From the NCBI GenBank assembly GCA_029941135.1, contig JAPYRI010000006.1:1-60025 (forward strand): DNA of 60,025 bases. Reading direction: 5' to 3'. Position numbers and translations under genes: made by a program. The notes below the pieces were generated by a model. The model was given only the letters and a program-made list of their open reading frames with translations. It did not search any database and was not told the origin of the DNA. This stretch comes from Alphaproteobacteria bacterium (lineage in GTDB: Bacteria; Pseudomonadota; Alphaproteobacteria; JAPYRI01). Positions 8,131-16,933 of this stretch are shown piece after piece (positions within the stretch are counted from its first letter, which is position 1; each line of letters starts with the position of its first letter).

Positions 8131-10494
8131 CTACTCCACGTATTCGTTGATCTTGCGCTCTTCGTCCGGACCCGGGTCTTTCGGGCCCTTCTTGCCCTTC
8201 GGCTTCTGCTTACCGCGCGGCTGATTGGGCACAATATCGAAAGCGAGCTTGTCGTCTTCCATTTTGACCGCGATCGCACCGCCGTTAACCAGCTTGCCAA
8301 ACAGCAATTCTTCGGCCAACGGCTTCTTAATATGATCCTGAATGACACGGGCCAAGGGCCGGGCGCCAAACATTCTGTCATACCCCCTTTTGGCCAACCA
8401 GGCGTTGGCTTCGTCGGTCAATTGGATAGAGACGTCACGATCCAGCAACTGCGCTTCCAGTTCAAACACAAATTTATCGACAATCTTGGCGATAACCTTG
8501 GGGCTGAGGTGGGCGAATGGAATGGTTGCATCCAAACGGTTGCGGAACTCTGGCGTAAACATGCGTTTGATTGCTTCCTCGTCATCGCCTTCGCGAACTG
8601 ACTTGCCAAAACCAATCGCCTCTTTGGCGAGCTCGGTGGCGCCTGCGTTTGTAGTCATGATGAGGATGATATTGCGGAAGTCGACATGCTTGCCATTGTG
8701 GTCGGTCAATTTTCCGTAGTCCATGACCTGCAACAGAATGTTGAACAGATCCGGATGGGCTTTTTCAATTTCGTCCAGCAACAATACCGCATGGGGGTTT
8801 TGATCGACGGCATCAGTCAGCATGCCACCCTGATCAAAGCCTACATATCCCGGCGGCGCCCCAATTAGCCGCGACACCGCGTGCCGTTCCATGTATTCGG
8901 ACATATCGAAGCGGATCAGCTCAACCGACTGGATATCAGCCAACTGGCGAGCAACTTCTGTTTTACCAACACCGGTGGGGCCCGAAAATAAGTAGCAGCC
9001 AATAGGTTTCTGCGGCTCGCGCAAACCGGCCCGGGCCAGTTTTATCGCGCTGGTCAGGGCGGTGATAGCCTTGTCTTGACCAAACACCATGCGCTTGAGG
9101 TCATCTTCCAGGGTGCGCAAACTTTCTTTGTCGTTTTTCGACACATTTTTCGGAGGAATGCGGGCGATTTTGGCGACCACATCTTCAATTTCCTTGACCC
9201 CCAGAGTCTTACGGCGACGGCTCGCGGGCAACAGCATTTGTGACGCGCCGGCCTCATCGATCACGTCAATGGCTTTGTCCGGCAATTTGCGGTCATTGAT
9301 GTAGCGGGACGACAATTCGACCGCCGCCTTAATCCCATCGGACGTGTAGCGGATTTTGTGAAACTCTTCAAAATATGGCTTGAGACCAAATAAAATCTTG
9401 ATCGCATCTTCTTCCGAAGGTTCGCTCACATCGATCTTCTGAAAGCGGCGCAACAATGCCCGGTCTTTTTCGATATAACTGCGAAACTCTTTGTAGGTGG
9501 TCGAGCCCATGCAGCGCAGGCTGCCACTGGCCAACGCGGGCTTCAATAAATTGGACGCATCCATAGCGCCGCCACTGGTCGCGCCCGCACCGATGACGGT
9601 GTGGATTTCATCGATAAATAAGATTGCGCCATCAAGTTCTTCAACTTCCGCGACCACGGCTTTCATGCGCTCTTCAAAGTCGCCCCGGTACCGGGTGCCG
9701 GCCAGCAGCGTGCCCATATCGAGCGAGTAGATGGTCGCGTCCTTCAGAACATCGGGTACTTTACCTTCAACAATCTGACGCGCGAGGCCTTCGGCAATAG
9801 CGGTTTTACCGACCCCCGAGTCGCCGACGAACAGGGGGTTGTTTTTCTGCCGACGGCACAAAATTTGGATGGTGCGTTCCAATTCAGCCGTCCGGCCGAT
9901 CAAAGGATCGATACGGCCATCGAGCGCTTTCTGATTGAGATTTACGCAATAGGTTTCGAGTGCCTCGGTGCCTTGCTTCTCGGCACTTTCCTGCTCTTCA
10001 TCACCGGTGCCGTCGCCGACAGTTCCTTTTGGCGTTTTAGGCGCACCGCCGCCGGGCGCCTTGGCGATACCGTGCGAGATGTAACTGACGGCATCAAAAC
10101 GGGTCATGTCCTGTTCTTGGAGGAAATAAGCCGCATGACTTTCGCGCTCCGCAAATACCGCAACCAGGACATTGGCGCCGGTGACACTTTCCCGGCCCGA
10201 CGATTGCACGTGAATAACCGCCCTCTGGATAACCCGCTGAAATCCAGTTGTCGGTTTGGCATCCCCATCTTCTTCAACGATCAATCCGTTAAGCTCTTCG
10301 TCAATGTAGGTCACGACCGTCGTGCGCAAACTGCTGATATCCACATTACAGGCATGCATGACTGCGGTGGCGTCCTGATCATCAATAAGGGCGAGCAAAA
10401 GATGCTCTAAGGTCGCATACTCGTGATGACGCTCGCTGGCCAGACTAAGAGCCCGGTGAAGTGTTTCCTCTAACTGGGGGGAAAATGAAGGCAC
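8131..10494 (-). CDS. clpA: ATP-dependent Clp protease ATP-binding subunit ClpA
   Basis: About 787 residues from a GTG at 10494. The site GGAG lies eight bases upstream and the GTG shares its first base with the clpS stop (TAGTG). A longer reading from 10515 is less likely. There are two N-terminal Clp repeats, then AAA+ module 1 (Walker A GDSGVGKTA, Walker B LFIDEIHTVIGAG) and module 2 (Walker A GPTGVGKTE, pore loop in GAPPGYVGF). The tail is lysine-, glycine- and proline-rich, as in alphaproteobacterial ClpA. ClpA unfolds substrates and feeds them to ClpP. clpP is not in the window. ClpS just upstream supplies the N-degron adaptor. Confidence 0.97.
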   Translation of the reverse strand: MPSFSPQLEETLHRALSLASERHHEYATLEHLLLALIDDQDATAVMHACNVDISSLRTTVVTYIDEELNGLIVEEDGDAKPTTGFQRVIQRAVIHVQSSGRESVTGANVLVAVFAERESHAAYFLQEQDMTRFDAVSYISHGIAKAPGGGAPKTPKGTVGDGTGDEEQESAEKQGTEALETYCVNLNQKALDGRIDPLIGRTAELERTIQILCRRQKNNPLFVGDSGVGKTAIAEGLARQIVEGKVPDVLKDATIYSLDMGTLLAGTRYRGDFEERMKAVVAEVEELDGAILFIDEIHTVIGAGATSGGAMDASNLLKPALASGSLRCMGSTTYKEFRSYIEKDRALLRRFQKIDVSEPSEEDAIKILFGLKPYFEEFHKIRYTSDGIKAAVELSSRYINDRKLPDKAIDVIDEAGASQMLLPASRRRKTLGVKEIEDVVAKIARIPPKNVSKNDKESLRTLEDDLKRMVFGQDKAITALTSAIKLARAGLREPQKPIGCYLFSGPTGVGKTEVARQLADIQSVELIRFDMSEYMERHAVSRLIGAPPGYVGFDQGGMLTDAVDQNPHAVLLLDEIEKAHPDLFNILLQVMDYGKLTDHNGKHVDFRNIILIMTTNAGATELAKEAIGFGKSVREGDDEEAIKRMFTPEFRNRLDATIPFAHLSPKVIAKIVDKFVFELEAQLLDRDVSIQLTDEANAWLAKRGYDRMFGARPLARVIQDHIKKPLAEELLFGKLVNGGAIAVKMEDDKLAFDIVPNQPRGKQKPKGKKGPKDPGPDEERKINEYVE

Positions 10495-10841
10495 TAAGCT
10501 TTCTCCATCGTACATTGCAGGGGATGCTGATTTTTCCGCGCGTATTCGGTTACCTGATTGACCTTAGATTCTGCGACCTCATAGGTAAAGACACCACACG
10601 TTCCCACACCGCGTTGATGCACATGAAGCATGATCTGGGCGGCCTTTTCCCGCGACATGTGGAAGTACCGCTCCAGCACAAGAACGACAAATTCCATGGG
10701 CGTGTAGTCATCGTTCATCAACAGGACGCGGTACATGGACGGTTTGGCGGTTTTCGCACGAGTCTTGGTAACGACCCCAATCTCGGTGTCGCCATCCTGT
10801 TCATTGTCGTCAGGGCCCAGAAATTCTTTCAACACATTCAC
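10494..10841 (-). CDS. clpS: ATP-dependent Clp protease adaptor ClpS
   Basis: 115 residues: a disordered acidic/lysine-rich N-terminal extension of about 30 residues, then the ClpS core [20 protein letters not shown] with the substrate-pocket residues, the helix [18 protein letters not shown] and [15 protein letters not shown]. ClpS binds N-end-rule residues and docks on ClpA's N-domain. Its stop overlaps the clpA start codon by one base, so the two are translationally coupled. Confidence 0.96.
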   Translation of the reverse strand: MNVLKEFLGPDDNEQDGDTEIGVVTKTRAKTAKPSMYRVLLMNDDYTPMEFVVLVLERYFHMSREKAAQIMLHVHQRGVGTCGVFTYEVAESKVNQVTEYARKNQHPLQCTMEKA

Positions 10842-10894
10842 TGCTCCAACTTGTCGTCCATTAAATATGATTTGTGACCCCTTTTTAAACCCTT

Positions 10895-10929
10895 AATAAA
10901 AAATGGCCCGATGATTTAATCACCGGGCC
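10895..10929 (-). terminator. rho-independent terminator of the phasin gene
   Basis: Read on the minus strand, GGCCCGGTGAT pairs with ATCATCGGGCC across a TTAA loop with one mismatch, followed by ATTTTTTATT. It lies 115 bases after the phasin stop and before clpS, so it separates the two transcripts. Confidence 0.8.
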
Positions 10930-11044
10930 TTGTATAGATGGCCGACCATGGCCGCAGGGAGGGAGGGAGGAGCTAAACCACGGTCGGCGCCACATCCCAA
11001 TTGATCGGCCCTTGGACCAATCAACGGGCGGGGCAATTGTTCAT

Positions 11045-11440
11045 TCAGAAGCGAAGCAACCCTTTGGGCGTTGTTTTTGTTACTGATTCGCTCAAATTAG
11101 TCCAATAATCAAAGGTTTGGTGCCATGCTTCAGTCAAGCACCGGATCTGCGCATTGACCAAATCATCGAGGCTACGCGCATCAGCCACGGCATTTGCCGC
11201 AACCACAGTTTGCTCGAAAGCCTGATTTGAATAAGTCAGAGTTTCGGCACTCACTGCTGCCAGGGACTGGCTAATTGATTCGCGCGCACTGGCGGCGATT
11301 TCAGCCCCGTTACCGATCAAATTACCCCATGGCAATTGAGTCCCAACCTTGTCCCTGGCCATCTTTTTGGGCGTCGACGACTTTTTCCTGGCCGCCGACG
11401 GCTTGGACTTGGAATTCTTAGCTTTGTTTTGTTCACGCAT
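11045..11440 (-). CDS. phasin family protein (PHA granule-associated)
   Basis: 131 residues. The first 30 are very basic (Lys, Ser, Ala and Pro repeats). They are followed by one long amphipathic helical region (GAEIAASARESISQSL to WTNLSESVTK) typical of phasins, with the LDDLVNAQ segment seen in the family. Phasins coat polyhydroxyalkanoate granules. The lysine-rich N-terminus may also allow DNA or polyphosphate contact (inference). The gene is monocistronic with its own promoter, its own terminator and upstream TTGC-N3-GCA boxes that suggest PhaR-type control. Confidence 0.8.
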   Translation of the reverse strand: MREQNKAKNSKSKPSAARKKSSTPKKMARDKVGTQLPWGNLIGNGAEIAASARESISQSLAAVSAETLTYSNQAFEQTVVAANAVADARSLDDLVNAQIRCLTEAWHQTFDYWTNLSESVTKTTPKGLLRF

Positions 11441-11457
11441 GACGACAGCTCATTTTA

Positions 11458-11468
11458 TTGCATTGCAA
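11458..11468. promoter_or_regulatory. TTGC-ATT-GCAA palindrome in phasin leader
   Basis: A perfect inverted repeat TTGC-N3-GCAA lies between the predicted transcription start and the phasin ATG. The same motif occurs upstream of the -35 box. TGC/GCA inverted repeats with a three-base gap resemble the sites described for the PHA-responsive repressor PhaR of other alphaproteobacteria. Confidence 0.5.
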
Positions 11469-11498
11469 CAATACAATGCACTACTGAATATATAGCTA

Positions 11499-11526
11499 AA
11501 AATAAGAGTTTCAAGAGCAGTGTCAA
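11499..11526 (-). promoter_or_regulatory. sigma-70-type promoter of the phasin gene
   Basis: On the minus strand a consensus TTGACA (11521-11526) is followed after 16 bases by TATTTT (11499-11504), about 60 bases before the phasin ATG. It is flanked on both sides by TTGC-N3-GCA boxes. Confidence 0.55.
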
Positions 11527-11533
11527 TATTTTT

Positions 11534-11557
11534 TTGCGATGCACTATTGCGCTGCAA
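11534..11557. promoter_or_regulatory. two TTGC-N3-GCA boxes upstream of phasin -35
   Basis: TTGC-GAT-GCAC (11534-11544) and TTGC-GCT-GCAA (11547-11557) lie back to back just upstream of the predicted -35 element. Together with the box at 11458 they give three copies of one palindromic motif around a single promoter. The rest of the 11441-11874 stretch holds nothing else I can support. Confidence 0.5.
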
Positions 11558-11874
11558 TAAACTAAAAGTGGGCGTTTAAACGGCCCATGGACAGACCCGA
11601 GACAAATTTCTAAACTTGATCTGCGGCTGACCTGGTGCCTGCTTTTTTTTGCAGCCCCGTTTTTTCTTGCAGAATGATCGGTTCTCGCCGCGATGGGGAA
11701 TAGAAGTGCGACAATTACGGCCTGGAAGGCGACTGCGATTCGGTAATTTGGGCGACGCCTGTGCGTGGCCCCTTTGTCTATTTGAATACGCAGCTGCTAC
11801 TTTTTGCTCTTGGCCGGACAATTGGCACGTGGAACACCAGCAGAACGATTTAATGCCTGTGTTGCGTTGACCAA

Positions 11875-12798
11875 TTGAGCCCGCAGCTAGAAGCGGACAC
11901 AACACTTTTGTTCGTATCAGCCCATGCGGCCGCGCAACCGCGCTCTCACTTGGGACTGAAGGCCGGCGACACGGTGTCGGTACGCGCGGCAATCCTCTCC
12001 TTGGTTACCAAGTCGGCCAACGATGTGGCTATCGTGCTAGCGGAAGCCATCGCTGGCGATAAAAGCGCATTTGTTGAGCAAATGAATGTAAAAGCGCGCG
12101 ACATTGGAATGGCCAAAACTGAATTTTGAAATCCCTCTGGCCTCCACGACCCCGCGCAATCAACCACTGCCCGCGACATGACTATTCTTGCCCGCGCGCT
12201 CATGCACAGCTTTCCAACCGAGTATGCGTATTTCTCCGTCATTGAGTTCGAGTACAGCGGTCAGACTTATACCAATCACAATCGAATGCTGAGTAACTAC
12301 GCCGGCACCGATGGCATCAAAACCGGCTATGTGCGCGCGGCCGGTTTTCATCTGGCGGCTTCAGTGCATCGGCAAGGACATCATTTGGTTGGGGTCATTA
12401 TGAGCAGTCGCAGTGCCAAGGCGCGTGACCTCAAAATGATCTATCTGCTGGAGAGCGCTTTTTCTCGTTTACGCCCAGTGGAAGCCGGTATCGCCCCCAA
12501 TAGGGCCGATCAAATGGGTGCCGGAATAACCCTTCAGTGGGGGGTGCAGGTTGGCGCCTATCGCAAGTCCGCGTCAGCCCGGCAGTCGGGAGATGCTGCG
12601 GCGCATATGATGATGGGATTGTCCGCGCCAACCACTGTGTCGGTGATTGAAGTGGAGAATCAGGGCCGCACGCTCCACCGGGCGCGGGTCGTGGGCATGA
12701 GCCAGGATGATGCCTGGCGGGCGTGTGCCCAATTGCATGCCGTTAGCATGGCCTGTCTACCGGTAAAGCCGGGCGGCGGATTCGTCACTTTTAACTAA
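11875..12798 (+). pseudogene. broken SPOR-tailed D-alanyl-D-alanine carboxypeptidase (DacF-like)
   Basis: The reading frame continues the S11 carboxypeptidase pattern: VSAHAAAQPRSHLGLKAGD, the SAN active-site motif (SxN) near 12010, then AEAIAGDKSAFVEQMN. An in-frame TGA at 12127 follows KTEF. The next codons read NPSGLHDP, as in intact enzymes, which usually have Arg there, so CGA to TGA is likely. The frame then runs on through TDGIKTGY (the KTG motif) to a C-terminal SPOR domain beginning WGVQVGAY. The signal peptide and the SxxK nucleophile block are missing; upstream codons carry stops and no recognisable remnant. The enzyme cannot be functional as encoded. Confidence 0.85.
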
Positions 12799-12852
12799 CG
12801 CCCAGGACCGTTACTCTCACCCTAGAGAGCATAGCAATGGGAGGGAGCTCGC

Positions 12853-13839
12853 GTGCAAATAATCAACCGGGGAGAAGTCACCAAATATGCGTTCGATGCG
12901 CGTGATGAACCGTGCCTTAAGGTGGCGCAGGGAGAAACTTTCCAAGTCGAGACCGACGACGCCCTAACCGGTTTGATCGTCGATGACAGTGATACGCCGC
13001 AGGTGCACAATTTCACCGGTGAGCATATGGCCAAGCTGCAAGAGGCGTGGCCGCCGCTGTACAATCCGGTGGTGGGGCCGATTTACGTTGATGGCTGCGA
13101 GAACGGTGATGTCCTGGCCATCACCATCGATTGGATCGATCCTTGGCGTTACGGGTTTTCCGGCATCCTGCCGAGCATTGGGCCCCTGGGTGATTCACTG
13201 CGCTACAAAGATTGTGCAGAGCCTCATGTGCAAGTGATCGAACATTTTCCCGGGCCCAGCGGTCACACCCGTGACGGCACCGGCAAGTATTCGGACAAGC
13301 TGACCTGGGACCTGCAGCCGTTTTGCGGCACACTCGCAACCGCACCCGAACGCGAAGTGTTCACGTCGCTGCTCGGCCAGGGGCCATTTGGCGGTAACAT
13401 TGACTGCCGCGACATTTGCGCCGTGCACACGATCTATTTGAATTCTTATAACCAGGGCGGTCTTCTCTATATTGGCGACATGCACGCCGGACAAGGTGAC
13501 ACCGAGTTCACCGGCATCGCCGACGAAACGCGCGCGACTGTCCAGCTGAGCTGCACGGTCATTAAAAACAAACGCCTGCCGTGCGTGCGCATCGACAAGC
13601 CGGACAGTGTAGTCGCCGTCGGCATCAACCTGCCCATGGAGCAAGCCCTATATGATGCGACCCGTAATTTGATGGAATGGCTCGAGGAAGATTATGGCGT
13701 GCCGCCCAAGGACCTGTATATCCGCATGTCATGCGACCCGGCATTCCGCATTCGCACCTACCAAGTGGTACGGGCGCTCACCCTCCAACACGTGGTCGGC
13801 GCCGAATATCCGAAAGACCGCCTGTTCAATGCTTTATGA
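12853..13839 (+). CDS. acetamidase/formamidase family protein
   Basis: 328 residues starting at GTG with GGGAGGGAG upstream. It has the FmdA/AmdA layout: N-terminal beta strands with GETFQVETDDALTG, a VVGPIYVDGCENGDVL block near residue 75, FGGNIDCRDICAVHTIYL near 180, and LLYIGDMHAGQGDTEFTGIA near 205, which contains the DMHA(x)QGDGE-type signature of the family. Members hydrolyse formamide or short amides to ammonia and the acid. The Glu usually following GDG is present as GDTEF. It is cytoplasmic. The SDR gene follows after 66 bases and may be co-transcribed. Confidence 0.88.
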   Translation: MQIINRGEVTKYAFDARDEPCLKVAQGETFQVETDDALTGLIVDDSDTPQVHNFTGEHMAKLQEAWPPLYNPVVGPIYVDGCENGDVLAITIDWIDPWRYGFSGILPSIGPLGDSLRYKDCAEPHVQVIEHFPGPSGHTRDGTGKYSDKLTWDLQPFCGTLATAPEREVFTSLLGQGPFGGNIDCRDICAVHTIYLNSYNQGGLLYIGDMHAGQGDTEFTGIADETRATVQLSCTVIKNKRLPCVRIDKPDSVVAVGINLPMEQALYDATRNLMEWLEEDYGVPPKDLYIRMSCDPAFRIRTYQVVRALTLQHVVGAEYPKDRLFNAL

Positions 13840-13905
13840 ACGGAGCTACACACCATCATTAACTTAACACCGCCAGGGCGGTAAATATCCCAGAGGGAGG
13901 AAAAT

Positions 13906-14700
13906 ATGGATTTAGGACTTAAGGATAAAGTGGTCGTTGTGTCAGCGGCAAGTTTGGGGCTGGGCGAGGCGATTGCCATGGAGCTTGCCCAGGAAGGCGC
14001 CAATTTGGCGATCTGCGCACGTCGGGAGGGTCCTTTGGAAGAAGCCCGCGCCAAAATGGCAGCCAAGGGTGTCGACGTATTGGCCCTCCAGGCCGACATG
14101 ACCAAGCCGAAAGACATCGAAATGTTTATCTCCAAGACCATGGAAAAATATGGGCGCATCGATGTGCTGATCAACAACGCGGGCGACGCGGCGTTTGGCC
14201 ACTCGATCGAAACCCCGGACGAGGAATGGGCCAAAATCTTTGACATCAATTTGTGGAGTGTCATTCGCATGTGCCGCCTCGTTGTGCCGATCATGCGGGA
14301 GCAAGGCGGCGGCATCATTTTGACCAACGCGTCCACTTCGGGCCATACGCCACTACCGGGCTCGATCGATTACAGCGCTGCCAAGGCTGCGGTGATTAAC
14401 ATGACCAAAACCATGGCCATGGAACTTGCCCCTGACAACATTCGCGTGAACGCGTTCAACCCGGCTCTGGTTCGCACACCGCTGTGGGAAAAAGTCGCAG
14501 AAGAGACACTGGTCGGAGTTTATGGCGATACCGTCGATGAAGTTTTTGAGACTCTCGCCAAGCAGTATTTGCTAATGCCCCGTTATGGCCGGCCGGACGA
14601 AGTTTCCGGTATCGTGGCGCTCATGGCATCCGAGCGGGCGAGCTTCATCACCGGCGCCTGCTGGAACATTGATGGCGGCCTCACGCGCTTCATGGTGTAG
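13906..14700 (+). CDS. SDR family oxidoreductase
   Basis: 264 residues of the classical short-chain dehydrogenase fold. The nucleotide-binding loop reads SAASLGLGEA, a variant of TGxxxGIG in which the first Gly is Ala. NNAG is near residue 89, the catalytic Ser is in TNASTSG, the Tyr/Lys pair in YSAAK, and the C-terminal end ITGACWNIDGG is typical of 3-oxoacyl-ACP-reductase-like members. The CARRE stretch after beta 2 suggests NADP(H) preference (inference). GGGAGG precedes the ATG. Substrate unknown. Confidence 0.88.
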   Translation: MDLGLKDKVVVVSAASLGLGEAIAMELAQEGANLAICARREGPLEEARAKMAAKGVDVLALQADMTKPKDIEMFISKTMEKYGRIDVLINNAGDAAFGHSIETPDEEWAKIFDINLWSVIRMCRLVVPIMREQGGGIILTNASTSGHTPLPGSIDYSAAKAAVINMTKTMAMELAPDNIRVNAFNPALVRTPLWEKVAEETLVGVYGDTVDEVFETLAKQYLLMPRYGRPDEVSGIVALMASERASFITGACWNIDGGLTRFMV

Positions 14701-14780
14701 ATGGTTTGTTTTCGCCCGCACCAGCACGCCTACAGTGCGTAGCTGCGCGGGCGCGGCGGACGAGCGTGATCGATATAATC

Positions 14781-15322
14781 TCAACTCATGAGTTGCCACG
14801 CGCCGTCGGGTTGACGGCATGCGGTACCGTAGGTTTTTTCCGAGTGGCCATTGATGTTCGCGGTTGACGTGTATTCGCGGCAATAGCGACCGTAGTTGGT
14901 TTCGTATGTGCGGGTTGGTATCACTTTGTAACTGACATCTTCATCTGGGTTCTGCCAGGCTACTTCCTAGCCATCGAGGGTGTGCTCCAGCACCTGACCC
15001 ACACAGTTTTGATCAATCCGATCCATGCTGCCGCCGATTAATACACCGAGCTAGGTGCCACCAATGATCGCTACGGTGCGGCCATCGCCTTTGCCCATTG
15101 TAGAGCCCAATACCGGCCCAAGCGTTCCCGGTTGCATCTGCCCATATCCAGACCAAAGGGCGCCACATAAGGCGCGACATTCCTCGCCTGCCTATATCTG
15201 TGCTTGTTCTTATACTTGGCCTTGCCGTGCGCACGGGCACCCCAAGCAGGCGCCCAAGGCGGTGGGTCAGCAAAGACGGGCGCCACATTAGTGGTCATAA
15301 ATCCGCAGGCGATGATGGCAAT
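14781..15322 (-). pseudogene. decayed glycine-zipper (17-kDa surface antigen-type) outer-membrane protein
   Basis: On the minus strand a secretion signal-like stretch ending VFA is followed by DPPPWAPAWGARAHGKAKYK, a shift to another frame near 15150, then a glycine-zipper segment (LGPVLGSTMGKGDGRTVAII). A TAG follows at about 15051, then GVLIGGSMDRIDQN, a second TAG at about 14969, and an intact C-terminus with AWQNPDE, PTRTYE, YCREYT and TACRQPDGAWQLM. This is the RT0821/Lpp0805-type surface protein pattern. Two nonsense codons plus a frameshift make it a pseudogene. No ATG or GTG exists at the 5' end; GGAGGAG is followed by ATT GCC ATC. Confidence 0.85.
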
Positions 15323-15391
15323 CTCCTCCGCAGCCCCTAAGCCCGTCTGGTCATGCGGCGGTTGTTTTACAGAACAGCCCTCGAAAACTGG

Positions 15392-16837
15392 TTAACGCTT
15401 CATCATAACTTTGAGCATGAAATCGGTAAATTTGCCGTAGGGTGGATTGAGCAACCCGGCCCCGTTCAGCTTACTTTGCCTAAATACTGATTTTGCATGG
15501 GAGAATCGGGTGAATCCATAATGGCCGTGATAGCCGCCAGTGCCGCTGGGCCCGACCCCGCCAAATGGCAACTCTTCGACCATGACATGCAGCAAGGTAT
15601 CGTTTTCGCACATGCCACCGGCTGTGGTTTGTTCGCGTATGCGCTGCTTTGCGCCAGCATTATTGCTGAAGTGATAGAGCGCTAACGGACGCGGGTGATC
15701 ATTCACGTAGTCAATCACCTCGCCCAACTCTTTATAGGGTTTGATCGGCAAGACCGGCCCAAAAATTTCCTGCTCCATCACGTCCATTTCATCGGTCACG
15801 TCGAGAAGGAGCGTCGGTGGAATTTTGCGCTGATTACTGACCGTCTCCGAGGCGGGGTTGATCTCGATCACCCGAGCGCCTTTTTGTTCGGCGTCTTCGA
15901 TTAGATTTTGAATACGGGCGTAATGGCGGTCGGCAACAATGCTGGTGTAATCCGAATTGTCGGCCAGCGATGGATACATACTGGTCGCCTGCTCGGTCAC
16001 GAGATCAACGAATTGATCGACTTTGCCTTCCGGCACCCAGCAATAATCGGGCGCAATACATGTCTGGCCGGCGTTCAAGAGCTTGCCGAAGGTGATCCGG
16101 TTAGCCGCATGCTTCAAGTCGTAGTCAGGGCCAACAATGGCGGGCGATTTACCTCCCAACTCGAGAGTTACCGGCACCATGTTCTCGGCTGCTGCCATCA
16201 TGACCTTACGCCCCACCGGAGTGGATCCGGTGTAGAGTAAATGATCGAAGGGCAATCGGCTAAATGCCGCCGCGACGTCAGGCCCACCCAGCACGACGGC
16301 GACTTCCGTGTCATCAAATCCCTCTGCCAACATGTCCTTTATCAGTTGCGACGTGCGCGGTGTGAGTTCGGACGGCTTCAACATCACCCGGTTACCCGCC
16401 GCCAACGCTCCGATCAGTGGATTTATGGTCAGATAAAACGGATAGTTCCACGGGGCCATGATGCCGATCACCCCCAAGGGCTGATAATGGATCTCGGCGC
16501 GCGCCGGCATCAATTCCAACTCCATCGGTTTGCGTTCCGGCTTCATCCAACGCTTGAGGTGCTTGCGAGCGTGTTTGATCGGTTTGATGGCGCCAATTAT
16601 TTCGGCCAAAAGAGTTTCGTGCGGCGAACGATTTCCAAAATCCTCAGACACGCTCTCGACCAGACTGTCCTGATATTTGAGGATAAGAGCAAGTAACGCG
16701 TCCAATTTGCGCACCCGTTGCTCCCGCCGAGGCGGCCCATCACGCAAAAACGCTCGCCTTTGTCTATCCAATATTTGCATCAAATCGCTGTCTTGATTGC
16801 GGCTTTCGGCGGTAAGGTGGGATGTGAGTACAGCCAT
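15392..16837 (-). CDS. calB: coniferyl-aldehyde dehydrogenase
   Basis: 481 residues, aldehyde dehydrogenase superfamily. The catalytic Glu lies in LELGGKSP (near 245), the nucleophile Cys in GQTCIAPDYC (near 280), the NAD-binding APWNYPF near 128, and EIFGPVLPI near 375. The GQTCIAPDYCWVPE stretch, the start DRQRRAFLRDGPP and the membrane-proximal tail PPYGKF are characteristic of coniferyl-aldehyde dehydrogenases. It oxidises coniferyl aldehyde (or similar medium-chain aldehydes) to the acid with NAD(P)+. It is divergent from the cobalamin-binding-type gene. It fits with the vanillyl-alcohol-oxidase-type flavoprotein at 53 kb, because such enzymes make coniferyl alcohol from eugenol. Confidence 0.88.
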   Translation of the reverse strand: MAVLTSHLTAESRNQDSDLMQILDRQRRAFLRDGPPRREQRVRKLDALLALILKYQDSLVESVSEDFGNRSPHETLLAEIIGAIKPIKHARKHLKRWMKPERKPMELELMPARAEIHYQPLGVIGIMAPWNYPFYLTINPLIGALAAGNRVMLKPSELTPRTSQLIKDMLAEGFDDTEVAVVLGGPDVAAAFSRLPFDHLLYTGSTPVGRKVMMAAAENMVPVTLELGGKSPAIVGPDYDLKHAANRITFGKLLNAGQTCIAPDYCWVPEGKVDQFVDLVTEQATSMYPSLADNSDYTSIVADRHYARIQNLIEDAEQKGARVIEINPASETVSNQRKIPPTLLLDVTDEMDVMEQEIFGPVLPIKPYKELGEVIDYVNDHPRPLALYHFSNNAGAKQRIREQTTAGGMCENDTLLHVMVEELPFGGVGPSGTGGYHGHYGFTRFSHAKSVFRQSKLNGAGLLNPPYGKFTDFMLKVMMKR

Positions 16838-16933
16838 AACGTCCTCCGCTCACAGAAGTGAGTGCGTCCAAAATTCAACGGGCCGGTGTTCCTTGGGGTA
16901 TGGTAAGCAACCCCAACTCATCAAGCTAGTATC

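Noticed and set aside
11576-11992. 138-codon minus-strand frame over the carboxypeptidase relic
   Set aside because: No family features, no ribosome binding site, and it runs antisense to better-supported remnants.
12127-12129. In-frame TGA in the carboxypeptidase gene as a selenocysteine codon
   Set aside because: Homologues usually have Arg there, the position is not redox-active, and the gene also lacks its signal peptide and nucleophile block.
16838-16933. Cobalamin riboswitch before the BtuF-like gene
   Set aside because: The gap is under 100 bases and lacks a B12-box-like sequence.
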